A stretch of DNA of 61,568 nucleotides from an uncultured Treponema sp. (GCA_937885175.1 CAKZZO010000117.1:1-61568), one strand, 5' to 3'. Positions 34,267 through 43,126 are shown, counted from the stretch's first letter. The notes: a model not told the origin generated them from the letters alone. Program-made: numbers and translations.

Positions 34267-35120
34267 GCAAAAAAGACAGGAACATTCAGATGCGTCTTAG
34301 AAAAGATTCTGGCTTGGTAAAGTGGCTTTTGATAGGAGTAAGCGTGGTTTTTCTTTTTGTGCTTTTGATTTTGCCACTCATTACCGTTATCGTCAATTCG
34401 CTTGCAAAGGGGATTTCTTTCTATGCAAAGTCAATTTCCGACCCCTATGCACTCAAGGCAATCGGGCTTACGCTTAGAGCCACCTTGTGGTCGGTGCTCA
34501 TCAACACGGTGTTTGGACTTTTTGCTGCGTGGACAGTGACGAAGTTTCGCTTTCATGGCAAAAAAGTGCTTACGACGCTGATAGATGTTCCCGTTACGGT
34601 TTCGCCGATTATTGCGGGTTTGATTTTCATTTTGATTTTTGGGCGGCAGAGTGCTTTGTTTCCCTTTCTCAAATCACACGGCATTCAGGTTGTCTTTGCG
34701 GTTCCGGGCATCATTCTTGCAACGGTCTTCGTTACCTTTCCTTTTGTGAGCCGTGAATTGATTCCTGTGCTGGAGACACAGGGAACGGATGAGGAAGAAG
34801 CGGCTGCGCTCATGGGGGCAAAGTGGCACACGATTTTTACACGGGTTACCTTTCCCCACATTAAATGGGCTTTTTTGTACGGCGTGGTTTTGTGTACGGC
34901 GCGTGCCATGGGAGAATTTGGTGCGGTTTCCGTTCTTTCTGGACATTTGCGCGGTAAGACCAATACGCTTCCCCTTCATATCGAAATTCTCTTCAATGAA
35001 TTTCAGTATGTGCCAGCCTTTGCCGTGTCTTCAATACTGGTGCTCTTGGCAATCGTTGTTTTGATTTTACGCACGACGCTGGAAAAGGTGGGAAAAAAGG
35101 AACAGGAAGCGAACAGGTAG
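34263..35120 (+). CDS. cysW: Sulfate ABC transporter permease CysW
   Basis: 285 residues, six helices. DVPVTVSPIIAGLIFIL, GTDEEEAAALMGAKWHTIF (EAA loop) and ARAMGEFGAVSVLSGHLRGKTNTLPLHIE are CysW hallmarks. It forms the channel with CysT. The 4-nt overlap with cysT couples translation. Confidence 0.94.
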   Translation: MSKKDRNIQMRLRKDSGLVKWLLIGVSVVFLFVLLILPLITVIVNSLAKGISFYAKSISDPYALKAIGLTLRATLWSVLINTVFGLFAAWTVTKFRFHGKKVLTTLIDVPVTVSPIIAGLIFILIFGRQSALFPFLKSHGIQVVFAVPGIILATVFVTFPFVSRELIPVLETQGTDEEEAAALMGAKWHTIFTRVTFPHIKWAFLYGVVLCTARAMGEFGAVSVLSGHLRGKTNTLPLHIEILFNEFQYVPAFAVSSILVLLAIVVLILRTTLEKVGKKEQEANR

Positions 35121-35132
35121 GAGAGATAGTGT

Positions 35133-36191
35133 ATGTATGTAGAATTGAAGCATATTAATAAGACATTTGGCTCGTTTAAGGCATCTGACGATGTGTCTTT
35201 TGGTGTGGAAAAAGGAAAACTGGTTGCGCTTTTAGGACCAAGCGGGAGCGGAAAAACCACCATTCTCCGCATGATTGCCGGTCTTGAGTCCCCTGATTCT
35301 GGTGAAGTTATTATCGACGGAAAAGTGGTGAACGACATTTCTGCAAGCAAGCGTGGCATTGGCTTTGTCTTTCAGAATTACGCCCTTTTTCGCTATATGA
35401 CGGTGGAAGAAAATATTGCGTTCGGCTTAAAAGTGCAAAAGTTAGACAAGGGTTTTATCAGACATCGTGTGGACGAAATGATTGAACTTGTGGGGCTGCA
35501 TGGCATGGGAAAACGCTACCCCAGTCAGCTTTCAGGTGGACAACGACAGCGGGTGGCCTTTGCCCGAGCCATTGCGCCTAATCCCCATCTCTTGCTTTTG
35601 GACGAACCCTTTGCCGCTATTGACGCAAAGGTTCGGCAGGAGTTACGTACCTGGCTCCGCTCAATGATTGGCAAACTGGGTATTACCAGTATTTTTGTTA
35701 CCCATGACCAGGAAGAAGCGGTGGAAGTGAGTGATGAAATTATCGTGACCAATCATGGCCATGTGGAGCAGGTGGGAAGTCCTCTTGCCATCTATCGTAA
35801 GCCGGAGACTGCCTTTACGGCAAAATTTTTTGGTCAGGCGGGCTATTTGCATGACTATCATGTTTTTAGGGATTTTAAAATCATCGAAAATGCAGATGAA
35901 GCCTTTACCCGACCGGAATTTGTCAAAATCTCTAAGAAAAATGAAGTGGAAAAATACACCTACTCTGCAGTGAACGGCGTGGTCAAAGATGTCTGCTTCC
36001 GGGGTACGCATATTGAGCTGAGGGTGGCTGTGAATGATTCTGAAATCATCGCAAACCGCCGTCTGGATGAACCTCCGATAGAAATTGGCGAGACCGTGAG
36101 TGTCTTCCTCTACCGAATTTTCGTCACCAAGGGAAATGAAGTGTATCAGCTTTTGAATCAGGCACTTGATGAGGATTATGTCTTTATTTAG
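35133..36191 (+). CDS. cysA: Sulfate ABC transporter ATP-binding protein CysA
   Basis: 352 residues. Walker A GPSGSGKTT, Q-loop FQNYALFRYMT, signature LSGGQRQRVAFARAI, Walker B LLLDEPFAAIDAKV and THDQEEAVEVSD. A C-terminal TOBE domain follows (YTYSAVNGVVKDVCFRGTH). The FRYMTVEENIAFGL segment is typical of CysA. It energises uptake of sulfate or thiosulfate through CysTW. Confidence 0.94.
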   Translation: MYVELKHINKTFGSFKASDDVSFGVEKGKLVALLGPSGSGKTTILRMIAGLESPDSGEVIIDGKVVNDISASKRGIGFVFQNYALFRYMTVEENIAFGLKVQKLDKGFIRHRVDEMIELVGLHGMGKRYPSQLSGGQRQRVAFARAIAPNPHLLLLDEPFAAIDAKVRQELRTWLRSMIGKLGITSIFVTHDQEEAVEVSDEIIVTNHGHVEQVGSPLAIYRKPETAFTAKFFGQAGYLHDYHVFRDFKIIENADEAFTRPEFVKISKKNEVEKYTYSAVNGVVKDVCFRGTHIELRVAVNDSEIIANRRLDEPPIEIGETVSVFLYRIFVTKGNEVYQLLNQALDEDYVFI

Positions 36192-36198
36192 GATATAA

Positions 36199-36217
36199 AC
36201 ATAGTGTTTTAATAGGA
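36199..36217. promoter_or_regulatory. 19-bp dyad before the aprAB-cysDN genes
   Basis: ACATA-N9-TAGGA, preceded by TATAA (36194-36198) as at the sulfite reductase dyad (TATAA at 29504-29508). It lies in the 42-bp gap between cysA and the AprA-like gene, which has no good ribosome site of its own. Confidence 0.5.
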
Positions 36218-36233
36218 ATAGTAGTATTTTTTG

Positions 36234-37952
36234 ATGAAAAAAAAGGATATACAGACAGACGTATTGATAATCGGTGGCGGAACGGCTGGCTCTTATGCGG
36301 CGATTACCTTGGGAAAGCATGCAGAACTTTCTGTGCTGGTAGCGGAAAAAGCTAACATTCAGCGTTCGGGCTGTCTTGCCGCTGGTGTGAATGCGCTTAA
36401 TGCTTACATTACTCAAGGTCACACGCCTCAGGATTATGTTGATTACGCTACAAATGATGCGGAAGGCATTGTGCGCCCTGATTTATTGCTTTCGTTAAGC
36501 CAGCGGCTGAACAGTGTAAGCGCAGATTTGGAAAGGCGGGGACTGGTCATCTTAAAAGATGAAAATGGCAAATACGTAAGCCGCGGCTGGCGCAACATCA
36601 AAATCAATGGGGAGAACATAAAACCCCTGCTTGCATCAGGTGTGCGCGAGCAAAAGAATGTGCGCGTTATAAACCATCTGAATATCACCGATTTGGAAAC
36701 GGTTTTTGATGCTGACGGAAAAAGGCGCGCTGTGGGAGCCTTTGGTTTTGATGTAAACGATGGAAGTTTTTATCACATAAAAGCCCGTGCCATTCTAATG
36801 GCGACAGGTGGAGCGGCGGGATTGTATCGTCCGAATAATCCTGGCTTTTCGCGCCACAAAATGTGGTATTCACCCTTTAATACCGGTGCGGGTTATGCCA
36901 TGGGCTTGCTTGCGGGCGCAGAGATGACAAGTTTTGAGATGCGTTTTATTGCCCTGCGCTGTAAGGATACGATTGCACCTACGGGAACAATCGCACAGGG
37001 AGTAGGTGCAAAACAGGTGAATGCAAATGGCGATGTGTATGAGACGAAATATGGCATAAAGACAAGTGAACGCTGCTGGGGTACGGTGGAAGAAAATCGT
37101 GCCGGACGGGGGCCCTGCTATCTTGCCACCAAGGGGCTTAGTAGGGAAGCGGAGCAAGACTTGTACAAGGCCTATCTGAACATGGCTCCCAGCCAGACAC
37201 TTACATGGCTTGAAAAGGGGATTGGTCCTGCGGATGAAAATGTTGAGGTGGAAGGTACAGAACCCTATATTGTAGGCGGTCATACGGCGAGTGGTTTTTG
37301 GGTGGATAATGGACGTGCAAGTACGGTGCGCGGGCTTTTTGCTTCTGGTGATGTTGCTGGCGGTGCGCCACAAAAATATGTGACAGGAGCCCTTGCCGAA
37401 GGTGAAATTGCCGCGGAAAGCATTGTGGCATTTTTGGCAGAGGCAGGAGCAAATAGTTTGCCAGATGCCAGTGATTCAGCTGCGTGCACAAATATATATG
37501 CCGAGTATAAATCACATTTTCGGATGGAAAAGCATAAGGACGGGCAGATATCCTTTTCCGCAGAGCAATTGGAAGAATCCATGCAGAAAATCATGGACGA
37601 ATATGCCGGCGGCATTTCAACGGGCTATCGCTACAATGAAAGTCGCCTTGTTGTAGCAGCGGAAAAAATCCGCGAACTGCAAGGACTTGTTCCGAGGATT
37701 CCCGCATCTTGTGCAGATGACCTTTTGCGTATTTACGAGTTGCGGGAACGGCTGATTGTCTGTCAGGCACTGATTGCCCATATGCGGGAGCGAAAGGAAA
37801 CACGGTGGCACAGTTTTGGTGAGCATGCTGACTATCCCCAGAAGACAGAGGATGGCTTGTGCTATATCAATTCTGTGTATAAAGATGGCGACGTGCAGAT
37901 TATTCATCGTCCGCTGGTAAAAAACGGAGAACGCTATGAGCATCAGCATTAA
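36234..37952 (+). CDS. AprA-like APS reductase flavoprotein
   Basis: 572 residues from the ATG at 36234. It belongs to the fumarate reductase/AprA flavoprotein superfamily: FAD motif IIGGGTAGSYAA near residue 13, ILMATGGAAGLYRP, and GGHTASGFWVDNGRAST followed by GLFASGDVAGG. It is immediately followed by an AprB-like ferredoxin and by CysD/CysN. The expected reaction is APS + 2 electrons to sulfite + AMP. The assignment rests on the partners as much as on sequence; another flavoprotein reductase cannot be wholly excluded. The start has no clear Shine-Dalgarno site. The shared dyad lies 17 nt upstream. Confidence 0.85.
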   Translation: MKKKDIQTDVLIIGGGTAGSYAAITLGKHAELSVLVAEKANIQRSGCLAAGVNALNAYITQGHTPQDYVDYATNDAEGIVRPDLLLSLSQRLNSVSADLERRGLVILKDENGKYVSRGWRNIKINGENIKPLLASGVREQKNVRVINHLNITDLETVFDADGKRRAVGAFGFDVNDGSFYHIKARAILMATGGAAGLYRPNNPGFSRHKMWYSPFNTGAGYAMGLLAGAEMTSFEMRFIALRCKDTIAPTGTIAQGVGAKQVNANGDVYETKYGIKTSERCWGTVEENRAGRGPCYLATKGLSREAEQDLYKAYLNMAPSQTLTWLEKGIGPADENVEVEGTEPYIVGGHTASGFWVDNGRASTVRGLFASGDVAGGAPQKYVTGALAEGEIAAESIVAFLAEAGANSLPDASDSAACTNIYAEYKSHFRMEKHKDGQISFSAEQLEESMQKIMDEYAGGISTGYRYNESRLVVAAEKIRELQGLVPRIPASCADDLLRIYELRERLIVCQALIAHMRERKETRWHSFGEHADYPQKTEDGLCYINSVYKDGDVQIIHRPLVKNGERYEHQH

Positions 37953-38268
37953 TCAGAATGCATGTATCGGGTGCGGTGCATGCGTTGAAGTCTGCCCGGG
38001 AAATCTTATCAAGCTGACTTCTGTCACAAAAATGGGTGACAGGGGCAAAGCCTTTATCAAACATGAACGCGATTGCTGGGGATGTACCAGTTGCGTTAAA
38101 GCCTGCCCCAAAGAGGCAATCAGTTTTTTCCTCGGTGCGGATATTGGTGGACGAGGTGCACGGCTTACGGTCAAGACAAAGGGCAGTGTCCGCACATGGA
38201 GCCTTGCAAAAAACGACGGCAGTGTGCAGGAAATTATTGTTGACGGAAACGCGGCAAATAAGTACTAA
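37936..38268 (+). CDS. AprB-like ferredoxin subunit of APS reductase
   Basis: 110 residues with two [4Fe-4S] sites: Cys10/13/16/20 and Cys47/50/53/57. The second sits in an ERDCWGCTSCVKACP stretch typical of AprB, where a Trp marks the electron path to the FAD. The tail after residue 65 is shorter than in dissimilatory AprB, as in the assimilatory-type versions of anaerobes. It overlaps the AprA-like gene by 17 bp, so the two chains are made together. Confidence 0.87.
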   Translation: MSISINQNACIGCGACVEVCPGNLIKLTSVTKMGDRGKAFIKHERDCWGCTSCVKACPKEAISFFLGADIGGRGARLTVKTKGSVRTWSLAKNDGSVQEIIVDGNAANKY

Positions 38269-38279
38269 AGGAGTGAATT

Positions 38280-39182
38280 TTGGCAGTATTATCTCATCTT
38301 GATGAACTTGAGGCGGAGGCAATCTATATCATCCGCGAAGTGGCGGCAGAATGTGAAAAGCCGGTCATGCTGTATTCAATCGGAAAAGACAGTTCGGTTA
38401 TGCTGCATCTAGCCTTAAAGGCCTTTTATCCAGAGAAGCCGCCTTTTCCCTTTCTCCATATTGATACGACATGGAAATTCCATGAGATGATTGCCTTTCG
38501 CGACCATGTGGCACAGAAATATGGACTGGACATGCTTGTGTACACGAATGAAGAGGGGGCTAAGGCGGGCATCAATCCCTTTGACCACGGTTCTGCCTAT
38601 ACTGACATTATGAAAACACAGGCTTTAAAGCAGGCACTGACTAAATATCAGTTTACGGCAGCATTTGGCGGGGGAAGACGCGATGAAGAAAAATCCCGCG
38701 CAAAAGAACGCATTTTTTCTTTCCGTAATGCGGCGCAGGCATGGGATCCCAAAAACCAACGGTCCGAAATGTGGAAACTCTACAATACGCAGATTCATAA
38801 AGGTGAAAGCATGCGCGTTTTTCCGCTCTCAAACTGGACTGAAAAAGACATCTGGCAATACATTCGCCGTGAAAATATAGAAATCGTGTCCTTGTATTTT
38901 GCCGCAGAAAGACCAGTCATTGAGCGCGATGGTGCAATCATTCTGGTGGACGATGACCGCCTCAAATTGCGCGATGGTGAAAAAATCCTGCATAAGTCAG
39001 TGCGGTTCCGTACACTGGGCTGCTATCCGCTTACCGGAGGCGTGTACAGTACGGCAGACACATTGGACGGCATTATTGACGAGACATTGAGTGCCGTAAC
39101 AAGCGAACGCACCAGCCGTGTGATTGACAAGGATGGCGGCAGTGCCAGCATGGAAAAAAGAAAGCGAGAGGGGTATTTTTAA
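38280..39182 (+). CDS. cysD: Sulfate adenylyltransferase subunit 2
   Basis: 300 residues, start TTG at 38280 with an AAAGGAG site. The PP-loop motif YSIGKDSSVMLHLA, the HIDTTWKFHEMIAFRD block and AFGGGRRDEEKSRAKERI are diagnostic. It makes APS from sulfate and ATP, driven by the GTPase CysN encoded next; the two genes overlap by one base. Confidence 0.96.
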   Translation: MAVLSHLDELEAEAIYIIREVAAECEKPVMLYSIGKDSSVMLHLALKAFYPEKPPFPFLHIDTTWKFHEMIAFRDHVAQKYGLDMLVYTNEEGAKAGINPFDHGSAYTDIMKTQALKQALTKYQFTAAFGGGRRDEEKSRAKERIFSFRNAAQAWDPKNQRSEMWKLYNTQIHKGESMRVFPLSNWTEKDIWQYIRRENIEIVSLYFAAERPVIERDGAIILVDDDRLKLRDGEKILHKSVRFRTLGCYPLTGGVYSTADTLDGIIDETLSAVTSERTSRVIDKDGGSASMEKRKREGYF

Positions 39183-40858
39183 TGAAGACAAGAGAGACAC
39201 AGGCAGAAAACGGACTTTTAAAATTCATTACATGCGGAAGTGTTGACGATGGGAAGTCAACGCTCATCGGTCATATCCTCTACGATGCAAAATTGCTTTT
39301 TACCGACCAGGAACAGGCCCTGGAACTTGATTCAAAAGTGGGCAGCCGAGGTGGAAAAATTGATTATTCACTCCTTCTTGACGGACTGATGGCAGAAAGA
39401 GAGCAGGGAATTACGATTGACGTTGCTTATCGCTATTTTTCAACAGAAAAGCGCAGTTTTATCGTGGCAGATACTCCTGGCCACGAAGAGTATACACGCA
39501 ATATGGCAGTGGGCGCATCGTTTGCTGACCTTGCCATTATTCTGGTGGATGCAGTGCATGGCGTTCTGATTCAAACCCGCCGTCATGCCAGAATCTGTTC
39601 GCTCATGGGAATCAAGCATTTTGTCTTTGCCGTCAATAAGATGGATCTGGCGGACTACAGCGAAAAACGCTTTTCCCAAGTGACGGCACAGATTAGCGAG
39701 GTTGTCTCCGAACTCAATTTGCAGGATGCGGTGATTATTCCCGTGAGCGCGACCGAAGGCGACAACGTGACAAAAAAAAGTCCTTCCATGCCCTGGTATA
39801 AGGGAAAAACGATTCTTTCTCACCTGGAGACTGTTGTTGTTTCAGACAGTGCAGAGGATAAAGGCTTTATCCTTCCCGTGCAGCGTGTGTGCCGCCCCAA
39901 CCATGATTTCCGTGGCTTTATGGGACAAATTGAATCGGGCAGCGTTAGCCTTGGCGACGAAGTGACTGCGCTTCCCAGCGGAGAACATGCCCGCGTAAAG
40001 AAAATTTTGCGTGGTTTTTCTGAGCGGCAAGAAGCAGAGCGTGGTCAGGCGGTGAATATCGTGCTTGACCGCGAAGTGGACGTAAGCCGTGGCTGTGTGT
40101 TTGTGCGTGATACCAGCATCCCCATAAGCGATAGTATTACGGCAACCCTGCTTTGGATGGACGATGCACGGCTTGAAAGCGGCAAAAGTTTCTACATCAA
40201 AATCGGCACCAAGCAGATTCCCGCAATCGTTACCGCCATCCATTATGCGGTAGACGTAAACACTGGTGAACACAAAAAGAGCGTGAATCTGAGCAAAAAC
40301 GAAATTGCCAGCGTGGATATTTCCTTTACCGAACCAATTGTCGTGGATGAGTTTAAACGCAATCATACACTGGGTGAATTGATTTTGATAGATCGCATCA
40401 GCAATATGACGAGTGCCTGTGGTGTTGTAACTGAAGTTGCAAAGACTGGCGCAGGACGCACTTCTGTTACGGTGGATCCTAGGCGGCGGGCGGCAATAAA
40501 GGTGCAGACTCCGCTTGTAGTCGAATTTGTATTGGGAAAAAATGGCGTTACTGAAGAACTTGTTGCCAATGTTGAAAAAAAATTATGTGATGCAGGAAGA
40601 CACACCTACCGCTATCTTCCTTCTGCAAAAGAAGACTTTGTTTCTGTGGCAGAGCATCTTTTTGCCGCAGGACTGGTTGTGCTTCTTGCGCTGGATGAGC
40701 GGCTTGCCTCTGAGGCATCTGGTAATTCATCTGATAAGCCCTGGTGGTATACAGGCTGGCAGAATCACTTTGTACAGGTGAATGTCGATGATATTTCCGA
40801 CATCCTGCTTTCAAAGACCGCATTTTCTACAGCAGACGGCTATGATTATGCAATATAG
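39182..40858 (+). CDS. cysN: Sulfate adenylyltransferase subunit 1 with remnant APS-kinase domain
   Basis: 558 residues. The GTPase part is intact: GSVDDGKS at 19-26, DTPGHEE near 101 and NKMD near 156, followed by EF-Tu-like beta domains. From about 447 the sequence aligns by eye to the start of CysC (APS kinase): VEKKLCDAGRHTYRYLP resembles the CysC helix after the P-loop, and SVAEHLFAAGLVVLLAL resembles a later strand. The kinase P-loop is replaced by GKNGVTEE (452-459), the DGDNLR-type motif is absent and only about 110 residues remain of about 200. Kinase activity is therefore lost. This suits a pathway that reduces APS directly. Confidence 0.93.
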   Translation: MKTRETQAENGLLKFITCGSVDDGKSTLIGHILYDAKLLFTDQEQALELDSKVGSRGGKIDYSLLLDGLMAEREQGITIDVAYRYFSTEKRSFIVADTPGHEEYTRNMAVGASFADLAIILVDAVHGVLIQTRRHARICSLMGIKHFVFAVNKMDLADYSEKRFSQVTAQISEVVSELNLQDAVIIPVSATEGDNVTKKSPSMPWYKGKTILSHLETVVVSDSAEDKGFILPVQRVCRPNHDFRGFMGQIESGSVSLGDEVTALPSGEHARVKKILRGFSERQEAERGQAVNIVLDREVDVSRGCVFVRDTSIPISDSITATLLWMDDARLESGKSFYIKIGTKQIPAIVTAIHYAVDVNTGEHKKSVNLSKNEIASVDISFTEPIVVDEFKRNHTLGELILIDRISNMTSACGVVTEVAKTGAGRTSVTVDPRRRAAIKVQTPLVVEFVLGKNGVTEELVANVEKKLCDAGRHTYRYLPSAKEDFVSVAEHLFAAGLVVLLALDERLASEASGNSSDKPWWYTGWQNHFVQVNVDDISDILLSKTAFSTADGYDYAI

Positions 40859-40884
40859 TGCAAGAGTCTTGAAAGAAGAATGCC

Positions 40885-41784
40885 TTATGCTAAAAATCGT
40901 GCCGCTCCCAGTGCGTCCAGCATTCGAGCCAGCAAATCCCAGCTCTCTGGCGTAAGGCTGAGCAGATTGTCGTATTCGGTGTGGAAGAGCCGCCATGTTT
41001 TTGGCATTTTTTCCACATACTGAAAGTGATAGGGAAGGGCACTGCTGTCAGTGCGGTCTGAGTTCATCACCACTTTTTCAAGGTTCTTGTCCCGCATGAG
41101 GCTGCGGGCATAATCGGTGGCTTCGTCTGCGGGCAAAAAGGTGATGGCCACCGCTGGTATGCCACAGGCAAGAAAGCCCGCATTGTCACTGTAGGGCACG
41201 GGAAGGGTCATCCAGGACTGGGGGCTTACTTCCCGCAAGAGATTCTGTGTGCGCTCAAAAAGACTTGCAAACTGCTTCTTAAAGGTGCTGTTTACTTTTG
41301 CATGTAAGCCCGCCTGGGCAAGAATCGGTACCGTTCCACGCCCACAACTGTCAAATACATATACATCATCTTTTGTAATGCCAAGTTTGCGGAAGAGTTC
41401 TGCAAGTCCAAATGCCCCCTGTTCAGTTACACCTTTTTCCCCCAGTTCTTCACCATCGGTAAAGAAAATCCTCACATTGTGTGCGCCACCTCGCAGGGAA
41501 AAATCGTGCAGGCGGACTGCAAAATCCGCAATGGCTAAATCGCAGACGCTGTTGTCGTTTGCTCCGGGACTGTTGGGAACACGGTCGTAATGAGTCAGCA
41601 CTGTTTTTATCTTGAATGTGGGATTGTATGCGCTTTTGGGAAAATGAACGAGTATATGTTTGCGGTCGCCGACTGGCACAAGAGATGTCTGTACGCCACG
41701 CTGCAAGAGGTAGTCCTGCAGGAATGCAAGCCTGTCGCAGTTTGGCGCAATATATGCTTCCAGTTCAGACGGAAATCCAGCCAT
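40885..41784 (-). CDS. M28-family zinc aminopeptidase-like protein
   Basis: 299 residues, no signal peptide. THYDRVPNSPGANDN gives the first zinc His and the bridging Asp of M28 enzymes, and DGEELGEKG gives the catalytic Glu pair. VPYSDNAGF and the late FHTEYDNLLSL supply further ligand-like residues (DN, His). It is probably a cytosolic amino- or carboxypeptidase of unknown substrate. Its ATG overlaps the dnaJ stop (TAATG), so it is translated with the chaperone operon. It faces cysN with only 26 bp between and no visible terminator. Confidence 0.75.
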   Translation of the reverse strand: MAGFPSELEAYIAPNCDRLAFLQDYLLQRGVQTSLVPVGDRKHILVHFPKSAYNPTFKIKTVLTHYDRVPNSPGANDNSVCDLAIADFAVRLHDFSLRGGAHNVRIFFTDGEELGEKGVTEQGAFGLAELFRKLGITKDDVYVFDSCGRGTVPILAQAGLHAKVNSTFKKQFASLFERTQNLLREVSPQSWMTLPVPYSDNAGFLACGIPAVAITFLPADEATDYARSLMRDKNLEKVVMNSDRTDSSALPYHFQYVEKMPKTWRLFHTEYDNLLSLTPESWDLLARMLDALGAARFLA

Positions 41785-42932
41785 TACCGTAATGAGGCCA
41801 GCGGAATGCAGCCGGGAGTATTGGTTGCCCTTTCAAGCACGGCGTATTCTTCCAGCAATTTTTTTTGCGCGCTGGAAAGATGGGTAGGTGTCTGAACGAC
41901 AATTTTAACGTAGAGGTCACCCTTACCGTTTCTGCCTGAATAGGGAATGCCCTCCCCCTTGATTTTGAGCAGCTTGCCGTTTGTTGTTCCTTCCGGCAGT
42001 TTGATTTCAATTTTCTTTCCGTCAAGGGAAGTGACAAAAATGGTCTCGCCCAAAGCCGCCTGTGCAATGGTAACGGGAACGGCACAGAACAAATCCTGAC
42101 CGTCACGCTCAAAATATTCATGTGGCTCAACATGGAGCACTACAATCAAATCACCCGCAGGACCGCCATTTTTACCTGCATCGCCCTGATGGGGAACGGT
42201 AATGCGCCTGCCATCATCTACACCTGCGGGAATGGTAAGCGTCATGCGCTTGCTCTTTTCTTCTACGCCTGCACCATGACAGGTAGAACAGGGCTTGTCA
42301 ATCATGGTACCTGCACCACGACAGGTTGGACAGGTCTGCTGAACGGCAAAAAATCCTGCACTTCTGCGCACCTGACCTGAACCGCCACAGGTAGAACAAG
42401 TCTTGCGTTTTGAGCCTTTTGCCCCGCCGCTACCGTTACAGGCAGAACAAGTTTCATTGTGCTGGAATTTGATTTCGGCTTTTGTGCCGTATACTGCATC
42501 TTTGAATGAAATGTTCAAGTCGTAGCGCAGGCTTTGTCCTTGTGCAGGATCCGTTGCGGAACGGGCACGAGAGCGGCCACCGCCAAAGATATTTTCAAAA
42601 ATATCGCCAAAGCCGCCGCCTCCGCCCATGTTTCCAAAGATGTCGGCAAAATCATTGAAGGCATGGCTATACTGGGCACCGCCTCCGCCACCCATTCCAC
42701 CCATGCCGTCTAATCCGGCAAAACCGTACTGGTCATAGATTGGTCGCTTCTGATCATCGGACAGAATTTCATAGGCTTCTGTCGCTTCCTTGAATTTTTC
42801 TTCCGCTTCCTTGTTGCCGGGATTTCGGTCAGGGTGATACTTTATCGCCAGTTTGCGATATGCTTTTTTGATTTCTTCTTTGTCTGCGCCCTTTTGAATT
42901 CCCAGAACTTCGTAATAATCTCGTTTCGCCAT
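41784..42932 (-). CDS. dnaJ: Chaperone protein DnaJ
   Basis: 382 residues from the ATG at 42932 (MAKRDYYEVLG); an upstream in-frame ATG adds 16 unlike residues and is rejected. It has a J-domain with HPD (YHPDRNP), a long Gly/Phe region, four CxxCxGxG zinc repeats (CSACNGSG, CSTCGGSG, CPTCRGAG, CSTCHGAG) and the C-terminal substrate domain. It stimulates DnaK ATPase. No good Shine-Dalgarno site is seen. The 252-bp gap from dnaK holds a structured element. Confidence 0.97.
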   Translation of the reverse strand: MAKRDYYEVLGIQKGADKEEIKKAYRKLAIKYHPDRNPGNKEAEEKFKEATEAYEILSDDQKRPIYDQYGFAGLDGMGGMGGGGGAQYSHAFNDFADIFGNMGGGGGFGDIFENIFGGGRSRARSATDPAQGQSLRYDLNISFKDAVYGTKAEIKFQHNETCSACNGSGGAKGSKRKTCSTCGGSGQVRRSAGFFAVQQTCPTCRGAGTMIDKPCSTCHGAGVEEKSKRMTLTIPAGVDDGRRITVPHQGDAGKNGGPAGDLIVVLHVEPHEYFERDGQDLFCAVPVTIAQAALGETIFVTSLDGKKIEIKLPEGTTNGKLLKIKGEGIPYSGRNGKGDLYVKIVVQTPTHLSSAQKKLLEEYAVLERATNTPGCIPLASLR

Positions 42933-42983
42933 TTCTGATTTCACCGTAAAAAATATCGAGTTATCATAGTCGTAACTCACAAA

Positions 42984-43126
42984 AACAGGCTGTCAGCATG
43001 AAGTTCCAGTTTTGGAATCTTCCAGACCTACCGCTGTCCGCACGGTGAGCGTAGTAGGTATTGGACTCGACATCACTCGCCCCGCTCACAGTGCGTCCTG
43101 CGTCAGAACTTCGCTTCCCGCCTGTT
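42984..43126. repeat. Highly structured 143-bp element between dnaK and dnaJ
   Basis: The ends pair in two steps: AACAGGC (42984-42990) with GCCTGTT (43120-43126), and GAAGTTC (43000-43006) with GAACTTC (43106-43112). Inside is a stem ACCTAC/GTAGGT (43026-43031 and 43054-43059) enclosing CGCT/AGCG, plus a small TTCCA/TGGAA hairpin (43004-43017). On the minus (transcribed) strand it ends with a T5 run. The region is visibly richer in G+C than other spacers. It could be a dispersed repeat, a processing or termination structure, or a structured RNA. The open frame over it (42964-43155) does not look like protein. Confidence 0.6.
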
